In this document: one piece after another, positions 19,153-27,161 of the stretch
Layout of the letters: every line of letters starts with the position of its first letter
How positions within the stretch are numbered: the first letter of the stretch is position 1
Assembly: GCA_015206785.1 (NCBI GenBank)
Contig: JADEZQ010000008.1
Span: 1-64,000, forward strand
Origin: Quinella sp. 2Q5
GTDB taxonomy: Bacteria > Bacillota > Negativicutes > Selenomonadales > Selenomonadaceae
Reading direction: 5' to 3'
Length of the DNA stretch: 64,000 nucleotides
The notes under the pieces: generated by a model
What the model was told of the DNA's origin: nothing
The model's database searches: none
Seen by the model: only the letters and a program-made list of their open reading frames with translations
Program-made: the position numbers and the translations under genes

Positions 19153-20691
19153 TCACGAGACAATCATAGTGACGAGCCAGACGGCAAGCGGAATGGTCAC
19201 GCAGGCGATGCCGATGAAGTCGATGTAAACGCCCGTGGCAATCATCTTGGTTATCGGGACGTATCCACTGGCATAGACGATAGCATTCGGCGGCGTGGAA
19301 ACCGGCAACATGAATCCGAGCGACGCGCTCAACGCAATGCCGACCGACACGGGCACGGGACTCAGGTTCGCGGAAACGGCTATCGTTATCGCCAAAGGAC
19401 CAATCATGTTAGTCGCCGCCGTGTGTGATGTCAGCTCCGACAGCAACAGAGCCAGCACCGAGAATATCCCGACCAAGAAGAACTGCGTTGCCGAGCCGCC
19501 TATCTCGTCGACAATCAAGTCACCGATCCACAGCGACAGCCCCGTCTTGTACATCATGCCGCCCATTGCCAAGCCGCCGCCGAACAGAATCAGCGTGCCC
19601 CACTCAATGCCCGCGGACGCTTCCTTCCACGTGATGGTGAATTCGCGTTTGGCAAAGTTCACGGGCAACAGGAACAACATCATCGCGCCGACGAGTGCCG
19701 CAATCGCTTCGGGGAAGAGCGTTTCATACATTTTCATCACGGGGCTGGTTTCGCCGAGGAAGATGTTCAGAAAGCCGGGGATTATCCACAGCACCACCGC
19801 CGTCACGAACGCAGCCATAGTGTTCTTCTGCGCACGAGTCCAGTCACCCAGCTCAGCCACTCGCGCACGAATGAATTCTTCCGCGCCGTCGATTTTCTCC
19901 ACGTCCGCGGGGAAAAGTTTCGACAGCACCACATAGGCTATTGCGAAGTAACAGACCATCGCGATAGAGCCCCAGATCATCCACTCAAAGAACGAGACGT
20001 GAATGTTTTCCATCGAATCCAAGAAGCCGAGCATGATTAAGTTCGGCGGCGTGCCAATCGGCGTCAACACCCCGCCAATCGACGCGCTGTAGGCAGTCAT
20101 CAGCATCAGACCCGTGGCGTATTTGTATTCCGACAGATTTATTTCGCGACCGTTCGCCGCCATCATCTCCTTGATTGAATTGAGCAGCCCAAGGCAAATC
20201 GGGAACATCATCGCCGCCGTGGCAGTGTTGCTCACCCAGCCGGAGCACAGTGCCGTTGCCAGACCGATTGCCAGAAAAATTCTGCGCGGGTTTGATCCGA
20301 CCCATTTCCTGGACAGCAACCAGTAAGCAAAGCGTTTGTCCAGCCCGTGCATCATCATCGCCTTCGCCAAAATGAAGCCGCCCATGAACAGGAAAATCAT
20401 CGAGTTGGCGAACGAGGCGAACGCTCCCGAAACCGGCACAGCCCCCGTCATCACGGTCAGCGTGGGACCGAGCAACGACGTCACGGGAATGGGCACGGGT
20501 TCGGTTATCCACCACAGAGCCACGAGCGTCATTATCGCCAGCAATTTGTGCGCCTCCAACGTCAGCCCATCAATCGGCGTCAACATCACCGCCAACGCGG
20601 CGAGCGGTCCGACAATCAAGCCAAACGTCCGCCGCCTTCGGTCGAATGCCTGCTCAGCATCCTTGATCCTTTGCGCCTGCGAGGCTTGCAT
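19153..20691 (-). CDS. DASS/SLC13-family anion:sodium symporter
   Basis: A 512-residue polytopic inner-membrane protein of the INDY type, importing di- or tricarboxylates (or sulfate) with Na+. Both halves of the inverted repeat are visible. The first has SNTATAAMMFP and IGTPPNLIMLGF; the second has TSHTAATNMIGP and STPPNAIVYASGY. The first substrate/sodium motif is the classical SNT, while the second is SHT. The N-terminus is long and basic. AAAGGAG lies 10 bases before the ATG. It opens the long minus-strand run down to the ZnuA-like gene. The substrate is not determinable. Confidence 0.9.
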   Translation of the reverse strand: MQASQAQRIKDAEQAFDRRRRTFGLIVGPLAALAVMLTPIDGLTLEAHKLLAIMTLVALWWITEPVPIPVTSLLGPTLTVMTGAVPVSGAFASFANSMIFLFMGGFILAKAMMMHGLDKRFAYWLLSRKWVGSNPRRIFLAIGLATALCSGWVSNTATAAMMFPICLGLLNSIKEMMAANGREINLSEYKYATGLMLMTAYSASIGGVLTPIGTPPNLIMLGFLDSMENIHVSFFEWMIWGSIAMVCYFAIAYVVLSKLFPADVEKIDGAEEFIRARVAELGDWTRAQKNTMAAFVTAVVLWIIPGFLNIFLGETSPVMKMYETLFPEAIAALVGAMMLFLLPVNFAKREFTITWKEASAGIEWGTLILFGGGLAMGGMMYKTGLSLWIGDLIVDEIGGSATQFFLVGIFSVLALLLSELTSHTAATNMIGPLAITIAVSANLSPVPVSVGIALSASLGFMLPVSTPPNAIVYASGYVPITKMIATGVYIDFIGIACVTIPLAVWLVTMIVS

Positions 20692-20745
20692 TTTGAATCG
20701 TCTCCTTTTACTATGGTTGCAAAATTTATAGTGAGGTGCCCGCCA

Positions 20746-20958
20746 ATGACTACAGCGGAATTAATCGACCGATTGGAAAAAGTTCACGCGGAACGGAAGA
20801 TGGAATCTCATCACGACATGCTGTTCCAAAGCTACCCCGACATCGAGGCACTCGACGCCGTCATCAACCTGGTGAAATTTTTGGACGGGAAGAGACCTTC
20901 CGATACCGTGACCGTCGCCGAACTTCTGGTTCAGCTCACCGCGCCGCGCATGCCGTAA
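20746..20958 (+). CDS. small conserved-looking hypothetical protein
   Basis: A 70-residue soluble protein starting MTTAELIDRLEKVH, with GAGGTG a few bases upstream of the ATG. The ORF track shows it only as the end of a longer frame read against the transporter. It is rich in charged residues and predicted helical (ALDAVINLVKFLDG, VAELLVQL). It is transcribed divergently from the DASS transporter and convergently with the vWA-like lipoprotein, whose stop lies 5 bases past its own. I recognise no family. Support is the good ribosome binding site and protein-like sequence. Confidence 0.55.
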   Translation: MTTAELIDRLEKVHAERKMESHHDMLFQSYPDIEALDAVINLVKFLDGKRPSDTVTVAELLVQLTAPRMP

Positions 20959-20962
20959 CTTT

Positions 20963-22228
20963 TCACGGCGCGACGACGAAGTCAATCGTCAAGAGCACGG
21001 GACGCGCCGCCATGAACGCCGAATCTTTCAGCGAGCCGAGCAATCGCGATAGGTTCAAAGTCTTCGAGCCGTCGAAATTTTTTGCCGCACCGTCGACCGT
21101 CACGCTCCAAAGCTCAACCCACGGCGGCAACTTGTAACCCAGAGCCGTCGGCATCACCCGCGCGCGCACGAAATTCATCTTGCCTTCTGCCAGCGAACGA
21201 GTGGGTGTCAGCGCGACCTTGACGAAGAGATTTTCCGGACGCTTGTCGATCTTCATCAGACTAACGCGCACGTCGTTTGATTCGCGAGCAAGCCACTCGT
21301 CGCCGTTCACCGTGAAGATTTCCACGTCCGTATCGACCGCAGACAAATCCAGCGGGCAAGCTCCGAGCGGCGGCTCATACTTCCAGCTGAAGATGAACGA
21401 GGCGGGCGCGTTGAAGTCGTCCACGCCGAACTGTTTGACGCGGCTGTCGAGCCCCAACGTATCGTCCGAATAAAAATTTTCCTGCTCCTCAACGGTGAAG
21501 TTCGAGAAGTCCGCGGCGGTCTCCGTCAGGTTCCCCGACAGCAACAGATAGCCCGTGTCGTTGGGCAGAACTCTTTCGTTGAAGCGGCGCAGAAAATTTT
21601 TGACGACGGCGTCGCGACCCATGACCAGCAGATAGAACGGGCGGAAGCGTTCGGGGTTGTCCCACGAGTTGTAGCGGAACTTGGCGGCGTTCAAGCCCAC
21701 GTCAAAAATTTCGCCGTGGAACGAATTGCGAATGCCGATGACCGCGACGGCGAGCCGGTTGGCGAAAAATTTTTCGCGCAGGTTCTGCGTGACGTTGCTC
21801 CAATCCGAATCGCTCTCAAACAAATCCGTGACGATTATCGACAGATGATTCGTGTCGGCGGCGGCGACGACATTGGCGACGGCGGTAATCGGTTCGACAT
21901 AGACATCGGGCGTGGCGAATCGGCGGTGGTCTCTGCCTTCGAGCGCGTGAATCGTTTCGCCGAAGCTGAAGAACTTCACCGTGCCGAGCGCACCGCACAT
22001 GTCGCCGAGCATGTCGGGCAACGTGATGTAGACATTGCCCGCCGCGAGAGACGTGAAGCCTTTCATTGAAACCGTCGCGTCGAAGTAAACGTCGGTGTCG
22101 ATTTGTTCAGGCGCAGTCAAAGTGTTGGGCAACGTCCCCGGCAACGGCGGCACCTGCTGAACTTGTTGACCGCAACCGCAAACGATGAGCGTCGCCGCCA
22201 GCACGAGCATCAGAAAAATTTTCCGCAT
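20963..22228 (-). CDS. lipoprotein with a von Willebrand A-like domain
   Basis: A 421-residue lipoprotein (MRKIFLMLVLAATLIVCGC). The mature part has a vWA-like pattern: VYFDATVSMKGFTS resembles the DxSxS metal-site strand, SIIVTDLFESDSDW the later Asp site, and AVAVIGIRNSFHGEIFD a Rossmann strand. The C-terminal half is beta-rich without a recognised family. It would sit in the periplasm. Its ATG shares one base with the ilvN stop (TGATG), so the two are translationally coupled despite having no known functional link. The vWA call is by motif only. Confidence 0.65.
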   Translation of the reverse strand: MRKIFLMLVLAATLIVCGCGQQVQQVPPLPGTLPNTLTAPEQIDTDVYFDATVSMKGFTSLAAGNVYITLPDMLGDMCGALGTVKFFSFGETIHALEGRDHRRFATPDVYVEPITAVANVVAAADTNHLSIIVTDLFESDSDWSNVTQNLREKFFANRLAVAVIGIRNSFHGEIFDVGLNAAKFRYNSWDNPERFRPFYLLVMGRDAVVKNFLRRFNERVLPNDTGYLLLSGNLTETAADFSNFTVEEQENFYSDDTLGLDSRVKQFGVDDFNAPASFIFSWKYEPPLGACPLDLSAVDTDVEIFTVNGDEWLARESNDVRVSLMKIDKRPENLFVKVALTPTRSLAEGKMNFVRARVMPTALGYKLPPWVELWSVTVDGAAKNFDGSKTLNLSRLLGSLKDSAFMAARPVLLTIDFVVAP

Positions 22229-22728
22229 CACATTTGCTTGACGGGGATCGGTCCGCGCGAAAGAGCAATCGTCCCCGTGCGTGCAATCTCGACGATCTCG
22301 TAGTCGCTCAAGACTTCGCAGATGGCGTCGATTTTGTTTTGGCTGCCCGTCAACTCGATGACGACGTTCTCGCTGGTGATGTCGACGATTTGTGCGCGGA
22401 AGATATCCACGACGCTCACCAGGTCTGCGCGGGTCTGTTTATTGGCACGGACTTTGATCATAACCAGTTCGCGTTCAATCGACGGCGACTTGCTTAGGTT
22501 GACGATTTTAATCACGTCGATGAGTTTGCTCAGCTGATTGACGACCTGGTCAAGCTCGTTCTCCGATTCGACGCTCACGACGATATTGATTCGCGTGACG
22601 GACGGCTCCTCGGTGTAGCCCGCAGAGATGGATTCGATGTTGAAGGCGCGGCGGCTGATGAGACCCGAAACGTGCGCCAAGACGCCTGGTTTGTTTTCGA
22701 CCAGCACCGCCAGAAAATATTTCTGCAC
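22228..22728 (-). CDS. ilvN: acetolactate synthase small (regulatory) subunit
   Basis: A 166-residue ACT-domain protein: YFLAVLVENKPGVLAHVSGLISRRAFNIESI at the N-terminus and the ALS small-subunit C-terminal domain (RELVMIKVRANKQTRADLVSVVDIF, VIELTGSQNKIDAIC). It binds valine-type effectors and activates IlvB. The start is a GTG with GAGGAGG upstream. The catalytic subunit gene ilvB ends 1 kb upstream on the same strand; an inverted binding-protein gene and its terminator lie between, so ilvN probably needs its own promoter, which I could not identify confidently. Confidence 0.95.
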   Translation of the reverse strand: MQKYFLAVLVENKPGVLAHVSGLISRRAFNIESISAGYTEEPSVTRINIVVSVESENELDQVVNQLSKLIDVIKIVNLSKSPSIERELVMIKVRANKQTRADLVSVVDIFRAQIVDITSENVVIELTGSQNKIDAICEVLSDYEIVEIARTGTIALSRGPIPVKQM

Positions 22729-22751
22729 AGAAATTCCTCCTCAAGTTCGTA

Positions 22752-22780
22752 TTGAAAATTCGGCTTCCGCCCTGTATAAT
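22752..22780 (+). promoter_or_regulatory. promoter of the second permuted binding protein
   Basis: TTGAAA, 17 bases, TATAAT, then 51 bases to the ATG with AGGAGG. Confidence 0.7.
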
Positions 22781-22831
22781 GCAAGCGTCATTTATTGACG
22801 AGCAGTAAACATCTTTCACAGGAGGTTCGCC

Positions 22832-23704
22832 ATGAAACGTTTATTCGGAGCATTATTTGCACTCATCGTCCTGTTGACCTGCGCAGGTTGCGGCGGCGGC
22901 GACAAGCCCGCTGACAAACCCGACAAACCCGCGGCTTCCGAGCAAAAGTCCGACAAGGTCGGTGCGCTCATGCCAATCGGTTTGGACGAGGCGGGCTACA
23001 AGCGTTGGACGGAGAACATCGCCGAGAGCCAGGGGCAACCCGCCGGCTACGTCAACCCGCACAAGGTGATTTTCTTCAATAGCCTCAACGATTTGGTGAT
23101 GGCACTCAAGAACCAGCAGATTGACCGCTTCGCGACGTGCAAGACCGTCGGCAACTACATCGTGGCACGCAACGACGATCTCAAGATCATCGACGACAAC
23201 TACAAACCAATCCTCGGCTTCTCTATGGCAATGGAAGAAAAGTCCGCCGCGCAGATCGAAGAGATCAACGCCGCCATCAAAGCCATGCGTGAAGACGGCA
23301 CGCTCAAAAAGCTCGTGCAGGAGAACATCGCTGACTTGGCAGGAAAAGACCCCGTCGCCAAACCCATTCCCGTCATTGAAGGCGCGGACACCCTCAAGGT
23401 TGCCGTGACCGGCGACATGCCCGCAATGGACGTCATCCTTGCTGACGGCACGCCCGCCGGCTTCAACGTCGCGTTCCTCGGTGAACTGGGCAAACGCATC
23501 AACAAGAACTTCGAACTCGTTCCCATCACCGCCGAAGCCCGCGCCGCCGCATTGTCTTCGGGGCAAGTCGACGCGCTGTTCTGGGTTATCGGCACCTACG
23601 ACCAGCAAGGCAAAGCTCTTCCCTACCCGCTCGACAACATGAGGGGCGTCGCGATTTCCACGCCGTACCTCATGGACAGCCGCATCGGTGTTGAACGCAA
23701 GTAA
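22832..23704 (+). CDS. family-3 solute-binding lipoprotein with circularly permuted half-domains (second copy)
   Basis: A 290-residue lipoprotein (MKRLFGALFALIVLLTCAGC, then a Lys/Pro/Asp-rich linker). As in the 14270-15064 paralogue, the order of half-domains is reversed. Residues about 50-175 hold the normal C-terminal part (VIFFNSLNDLVMALKNQQID, INAAIKAMREDGTLKKLVQ). Residues about 185-285 hold the normal N-terminal part (LKVAVTGDMPAMDVILADGTP, GFNVAFLGELGKRIN, SSGQVDALFWV). Shared landmarks such as MALK.QQI, DGTLK and DALFW show common ancestry. It has a consensus promoter and a terminator and is a single-gene unit lying between ilvB and ilvN on the opposite strand. No permease is nearby; the ligand is unknown. 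Confidence 0.82.
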   Translation: MKRLFGALFALIVLLTCAGCGGGDKPADKPDKPAASEQKSDKVGALMPIGLDEAGYKRWTENIAESQGQPAGYVNPHKVIFFNSLNDLVMALKNQQIDRFATCKTVGNYIVARNDDLKIIDDNYKPILGFSMAMEEKSAAQIEEINAAIKAMREDGTLKKLVQENIADLAGKDPVAKPIPVIEGADTLKVAVTGDMPAMDVILADGTPAGFNVAFLGELGKRINKNFELVPITAEARAAALSSGQVDALFWVIGTYDQQGKALPYPLDNMRGVAISTPYLMDSRIGVERK

Positions 23705-23725
23705 CCTCGGCAAATCAGTCGAACC

Positions 23726-23752
23726 AAGCACCTCGCAAGGGGTGCTTTTTTC
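23726..23752 (+). terminator. intrinsic terminator
   Basis: AAGCACC pairs with GGTGCTT around TCGCAAGG, followed by a T run, 22 bases after the binding-protein stop. Confidence 0.8.
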
Positions 23753-23765
23753 GTGTCGTCAATAG

Positions 23766-25457
23766 TCACGCGTCGCCCAGAACCATTTGATCGAGCCGCT
23801 TGCCGCCCGGCACCATTGGCAGAACGTTTTCCTCTTCGGGGACGTAGACGTCGATGACAGCCGCGCCCTTCGAGAACATGATTTCGACCAGCTCGTCTTC
23901 AAGCTCTTGCGCCTTTGTCAGCCGATAGCCGCGCACGCCCATTGCGTTGGCAATCTTGACGAAGTCGCGCTTATACTTGAGCTCCGACGCCGAGTAGTGA
24001 TGATTGTAGAACAGCCGCTGCCATTGCCCGACCATGCCGAGAATGAAGTTGTGGACGATGACGATCTTTATGTCGATGTCGTGGTCAGCAATCGTGGCGA
24101 GTTCCTGAATGTTCATCATGATTGAGCCGTCGCCCGTGAAGAGCACGACGTTTTTGTCGGGGCAAGCGAGTTTGGCACCCATTGCCGCGGGCAGACCGAA
24201 ACCCATTGTGCCGAGCCCGCCGCTAGTGAGGAATTGACGGGGCTTGCGTGCTTTGAAGAACTGCGCCGCCCACATCTGGTGTTGCCCGACGTCGGTGACG
24301 GCGATGGTGTTTTCGTCGCAAATGCTGCTGATCTTGCTGATGAGTGCGCCGGGCTTAATGGCGTCTTCGGCGTCCGTCCACGTGAAGGGGTGTTCGTTGC
24401 CTTTGGCGATGGCGTCGGCTTTCCACGCGGCGAACTTTTCGGCGAAGTCCGTCGCGGAGGCGTCGAGCTTGCCTTTGAATGTCGGCAGGGAGTAACGCAG
24501 GTCACCGATGACTTTCAAATCCGCGGCGACGTTCTTGTTGACTTCGGCGGGATCAATCTCGAAGTGGACGATCTTTGCGTTGGGCGCGAAATCTTTCACG
24601 CGGCCGGTAACTCTGTCGCTGAAGCGCATGCCGATACACAAGAGCAGGTCGCAAGATTGAATCGCCATGTTCGCGCCGAAGGAGCCGTGCATTCCCGCAA
24701 AGCCCAGGTAGCCGTCGGTGTCGGGGTCAATGCAACCCAAACCCATCAGCGTGGACGTGGACGGGCAACCCAAACGTCTGATGACGTCGCGCAGTTCGTC
24801 GGTTGTGTCGGAGCTCACGACGCCGCCGCCGCAGAAAATCAGCGGGCGTTGACAATTTTCCACCGCCGCAACGACTTCGTCCACCTCAGAAACTTCGACG
24901 GGGTTCTTGCCGCTGTAGCCGCGCAGATTAATTTCGTCGGGGTAAACAAAATCAATCTCGGTGTTGAAGACGTCTGCGGCAATGTCAATCGACACGGGAC
25001 CGGGTCTGCCCGTGCGCGCGATAAAGAACGCTTCCTTCACGACGCGCGGCAGTTCGTTGGCGTCTTTGACGAGATAATTGTGTTTGGTGATGGGCGTGGT
25101 GATTCCGTAGACATCGACTTCTTGGAACGAGTCCTTGCCGATTGCGGGGTTAGCGACTTGCCCCGTGATGCAAACCAGCGGAATGGAATCCATGTTCGCC
25201 GTGGCAATGCCCGTAATCAAATTCGCCGCGCCCGGTCCTGATGTAGCGAAGACCACGCCGACCTTGCCGCTTGCTCGCGCATAACCGTCCGCCGCGTGAA
25301 CTGCGCCCTGTTCGTGCCCCGTCAGTATGTTGGGGAAGTTCATCTTGTAGACTTCGTCGTAAAGCTTCAGCACCACGCCGCCGGGGTAGCCGAAAACCAA
25401 ATCGACGCCCTCTCTCTTGAGGCTCTCCAGCAGAGCCCGCGCTCCGTTCATCTTCAA
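23766..25457 (-). CDS. ilvB: acetolactate synthase large (catalytic) subunit
   Basis: A 563-residue ThDP enzyme condensing two pyruvates, or pyruvate with 2-ketobutyrate, in branched-chain amino acid synthesis. It shows FGYPGGVVLKLYD and the catalytic Glu in LTGHEQGAVHAADGYAR, FATSGPGAANLITGIATA, a central FAD-type domain, and the ThDP motif TGDGSIMMNIQELATI. That motif ends in VHNFILGMV where most relatives have an Asn-Asn pair. A TTG start fits AGGAGG at 8 bases spacing; an in-frame ATG follows two codons later. It is separated from ilvN by an inverted gene. Confidence 0.96.
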   Translation of the reverse strand: MKMNGARALLESLKREGVDLVFGYPGGVVLKLYDEVYKMNFPNILTGHEQGAVHAADGYARASGKVGVVFATSGPGAANLITGIATANMDSIPLVCITGQVANPAIGKDSFQEVDVYGITTPITKHNYLVKDANELPRVVKEAFFIARTGRPGPVSIDIAADVFNTEIDFVYPDEINLRGYSGKNPVEVSEVDEVVAAVENCQRPLIFCGGGVVSSDTTDELRDVIRRLGCPSTSTLMGLGCIDPDTDGYLGFAGMHGSFGANMAIQSCDLLLCIGMRFSDRVTGRVKDFAPNAKIVHFEIDPAEVNKNVAADLKVIGDLRYSLPTFKGKLDASATDFAEKFAAWKADAIAKGNEHPFTWTDAEDAIKPGALISKISSICDENTIAVTDVGQHQMWAAQFFKARKPRQFLTSGGLGTMGFGLPAAMGAKLACPDKNVVLFTGDGSIMMNIQELATIADHDIDIKIVIVHNFILGMVGQWQRLFYNHHYSASELKYKRDFVKIANAMGVRGYRLTKAQELEDELVEIMFSKGAAVIDVYVPEEENVLPMVPGGKRLDQMVLGDA

Positions 25458-25489
25458 ATCGGTTGCCTCCTAACAATAAAACTGCGCCG

Positions 25490-25518
25490 ATTATACAACG
25501 AACGCCGCGCTTTGGAAA
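25490..25518 (-). promoter_or_regulatory. promoter of ilvB
   Basis: On the minus strand TTTCCA, 17 bases, TATAAT, about 33 bases before the start codon. It is back to back with the promoter of the ABC ATPase gene. Confidence 0.6.
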
Positions 25519-25522
25519 TATC

Positions 25523-25551
25523 TTGAGCCGCCAAAATTTCTCTGCTATAAT
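25523..25551 (+). promoter_or_regulatory. promoter of the ZnuC-like ATPase gene
   Basis: TTGAGC, 17 bases, TATAAT, then AAGGAGG before the ATG at 25575. Confidence 0.65.
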
Positions 25552-25574
25552 CTCGCGAACGTAAGGAGGCTCTC

Positions 25575-26300
25575 ATGAAGCACCATCAATCCAAACTGTG
25601 CACCACCAGCGTCGAAAGTTTCGGCGTGAAGGTCGGTGCGCTCACCATCTTCGAAGACGTGAACTTTACGATTCATTGCGGGGAACTCACCGCGCTCATC
25701 GGTCCCAACGGCGCGGGCAAGTCCACGTTGCTCAAGTCCATCCTCGGCGAAGTTGATCACACCGGCTCGCTGAATTATTTCGACGCCAAAGGCGAACACC
25801 TGCGCCCCATCATCGGCTACGTGCCCCAGACGCTCAAGTTCGACGCGACCAGCCCGACCACCGTGCTCGATTTGTTCATGGCGTGTCTATCTGCGCGACC
25901 CGTCTGGCTTTGCAGTTCCAAATTCATTCGCGGGCGCGTGACGAAAAATCTTCGCCGCGTTAAAGCCGAACACCTAATCGACCGAAGGCTCGGAGCTTTG
26001 AGCGGCGGCGAACTGCAACGCGTCCTGCTCGCCCTGGCACTCGACCCCTTGCCCGATCTGCTGCTGTTGGACGAACCCGTCAGCGGCGTCGACAGAATCG
26101 GTCTGCGCATCTTCTACGAACTCGTCGCTGAACTCAAATCCGCCGAGGACATGGCAATCCTGCTCATCTCGCACGATTTGGACATGCTCGAACGTTTTGC
26201 CGACAAAGTCATCCTGCTCAACAAGCGCGTGCTAAAATTCGGCACCGTCCGCGAAGTTTTCGGCTCAGCGGAAATGCAAGAGGTCTTCCGAAACAGGTGA
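25575..26300 (+). CDS. metal-type ABC transporter ATP-binding protein (ZnuC/MntB-like)
   Basis: A 241-residue ABC ATPase: Walker A GPNGAGKSTLL near residue 47, Q-loop YVPQTLKF, signature LSGGELQRVLLA, Walker B DLLLLDEPVSGVD and switch His ISHDLDMLERF. The GGELTALIGPNGAGKSTLLKSILG and DxxxPTTVLDLF context resembles zinc/manganese ATPases. It would power a membrane permease in the cytoplasm, but no permease gene adjoins it; a FHA gene with its own promoter comes next. It may serve the ZnuA-like lipoprotein at 13373-14257, with a permease outside the window. Symbol withheld because the substrate is inferred. Confidence 0.85.
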   Translation: MKHHQSKLCTTSVESFGVKVGALTIFEDVNFTIHCGELTALIGPNGAGKSTLLKSILGEVDHTGSLNYFDAKGEHLRPIIGYVPQTLKFDATSPTTVLDLFMACLSARPVWLCSSKFIRGRVTKNLRRVKAEHLIDRRLGALSGGELQRVLLALALDPLPDLLLLDEPVSGVDRIGLRIFYELVAELKSAEDMAILLISHDLDMLERFADKVILLNKRVLKFGTVREVFGSAEMQEVFRNR

Positions 26301-26322
26301 CCGCTCCCTGAAGACCGCGACG

Positions 26323-26351
26323 TTGCGAAAAATTTTTGCGCCGTGTATAAT
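26323..26351 (+). promoter_or_regulatory. promoter of the FHA-domain gene
   Basis: TTGCGA, 17 bases, TATAAT; the spacer starts AAAATTTTT. Confidence 0.65.
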
Positions 26352-26380
26352 CTGCCCAAAATTCAAGGAGGCGAACGAAC

Positions 26381-27145
26381 TTGAAGTTGGCGAGCGTCAT
26401 CAGCGGTCAAATCGCGAACCTTTTCCAGAAGCGCGGCGAAGTCCGGCCGAACGAACTGATTAAGGCACTCGAACGCGAAGTTGCCAAACGCAAGACCAAG
26501 GGAAATCTCGTCCCGAACGCCTACACGATTTTTTTGTGCGAGGACGACTGCCACCGATTGAGCGCGGCGCGGCTGATGAAGGCTCTGCACGAAGCCGCCC
26601 TGCGCAAAGTCATCCGCGAAGATTGTTTCATGGACGGCGCGTTGACGATCCGAATCGAAAAAAATTCCGCCGACGACGCCATCACAATCGCCGCCGATTA
26701 TGTCGACGAGCCCGCGCCCGAAGAAGACACAATCGACCTGGCAAACGACGTCTTGAGCCCCACGCTCATTGAGGACAAAAGCTCCACCGACGAGGACGAG
26801 ACCATCGTTGCCGAGCGGGAAAAAATTTTGGAGACCATGCGCACTTCCACGCGGCGTGTCGACTACGACCTGGCAGTCATCACTGACCACACGGCGCGCG
26901 AAATTGTCTTCGGCGAACGGCAAATTTATCTCGGCCGCAAAAACACCAACGACTTCGTGCTGGACGACGACAGTGCCTCGCGCATTCATGCTTACGTTGC
27001 CTACGAACGCCACCGCCACGTTCTCTACGACGCGGGCAGCCTCAACGGCACGTTCGTCAACAAAAAGCCCGTCAGCCGCCACGAACTCAAGGACGGCGAC
27101 AAAATTCTCATCGGCGCGACGACTTTGACCTACAAAGTTCTTTGA
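26381..27145 (+). CDS. FhaA-like protein (DUF3662 plus FHA domain)
   Basis: A 254-residue cytoplasmic protein. Residues about 1-105 match the DUF3662 domain at the N-terminus of FhaA (ISGQIANLFQKRGEVRPNELIKAL, LVPNAYTIFLCEDD). An acidic linker follows, then a FHA phosphothreonine-binding domain from about 165 (IYLGRKNTNDFVLDDDSASRIHAYV, LNGTFVNKKPV). FhaA-type proteins usually lie beside Ser/Thr kinase, PP2C and cell-shape genes; none is adjacent here. The start is a TTG with AAGGAGG upstream. The radical SAM gene starts 16 bases after the stop. Confidence 0.85.
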   Translation: MKLASVISGQIANLFQKRGEVRPNELIKALEREVAKRKTKGNLVPNAYTIFLCEDDCHRLSAARLMKALHEAALRKVIREDCFMDGALTIRIEKNSADDAITIAADYVDEPAPEEDTIDLANDVLSPTLIEDKSSTDEDETIVAEREKILETMRTSTRRVDYDLAVITDHTAREIVFGERQIYLGRKNTNDFVLDDDSASRIHAYVAYERHRHVLYDAGSLNGTFVNKKPVSRHELKDGDKILIGATTLTYKVL

Positions 27146-27161
27146 CGGAGGAAAATTTTTT

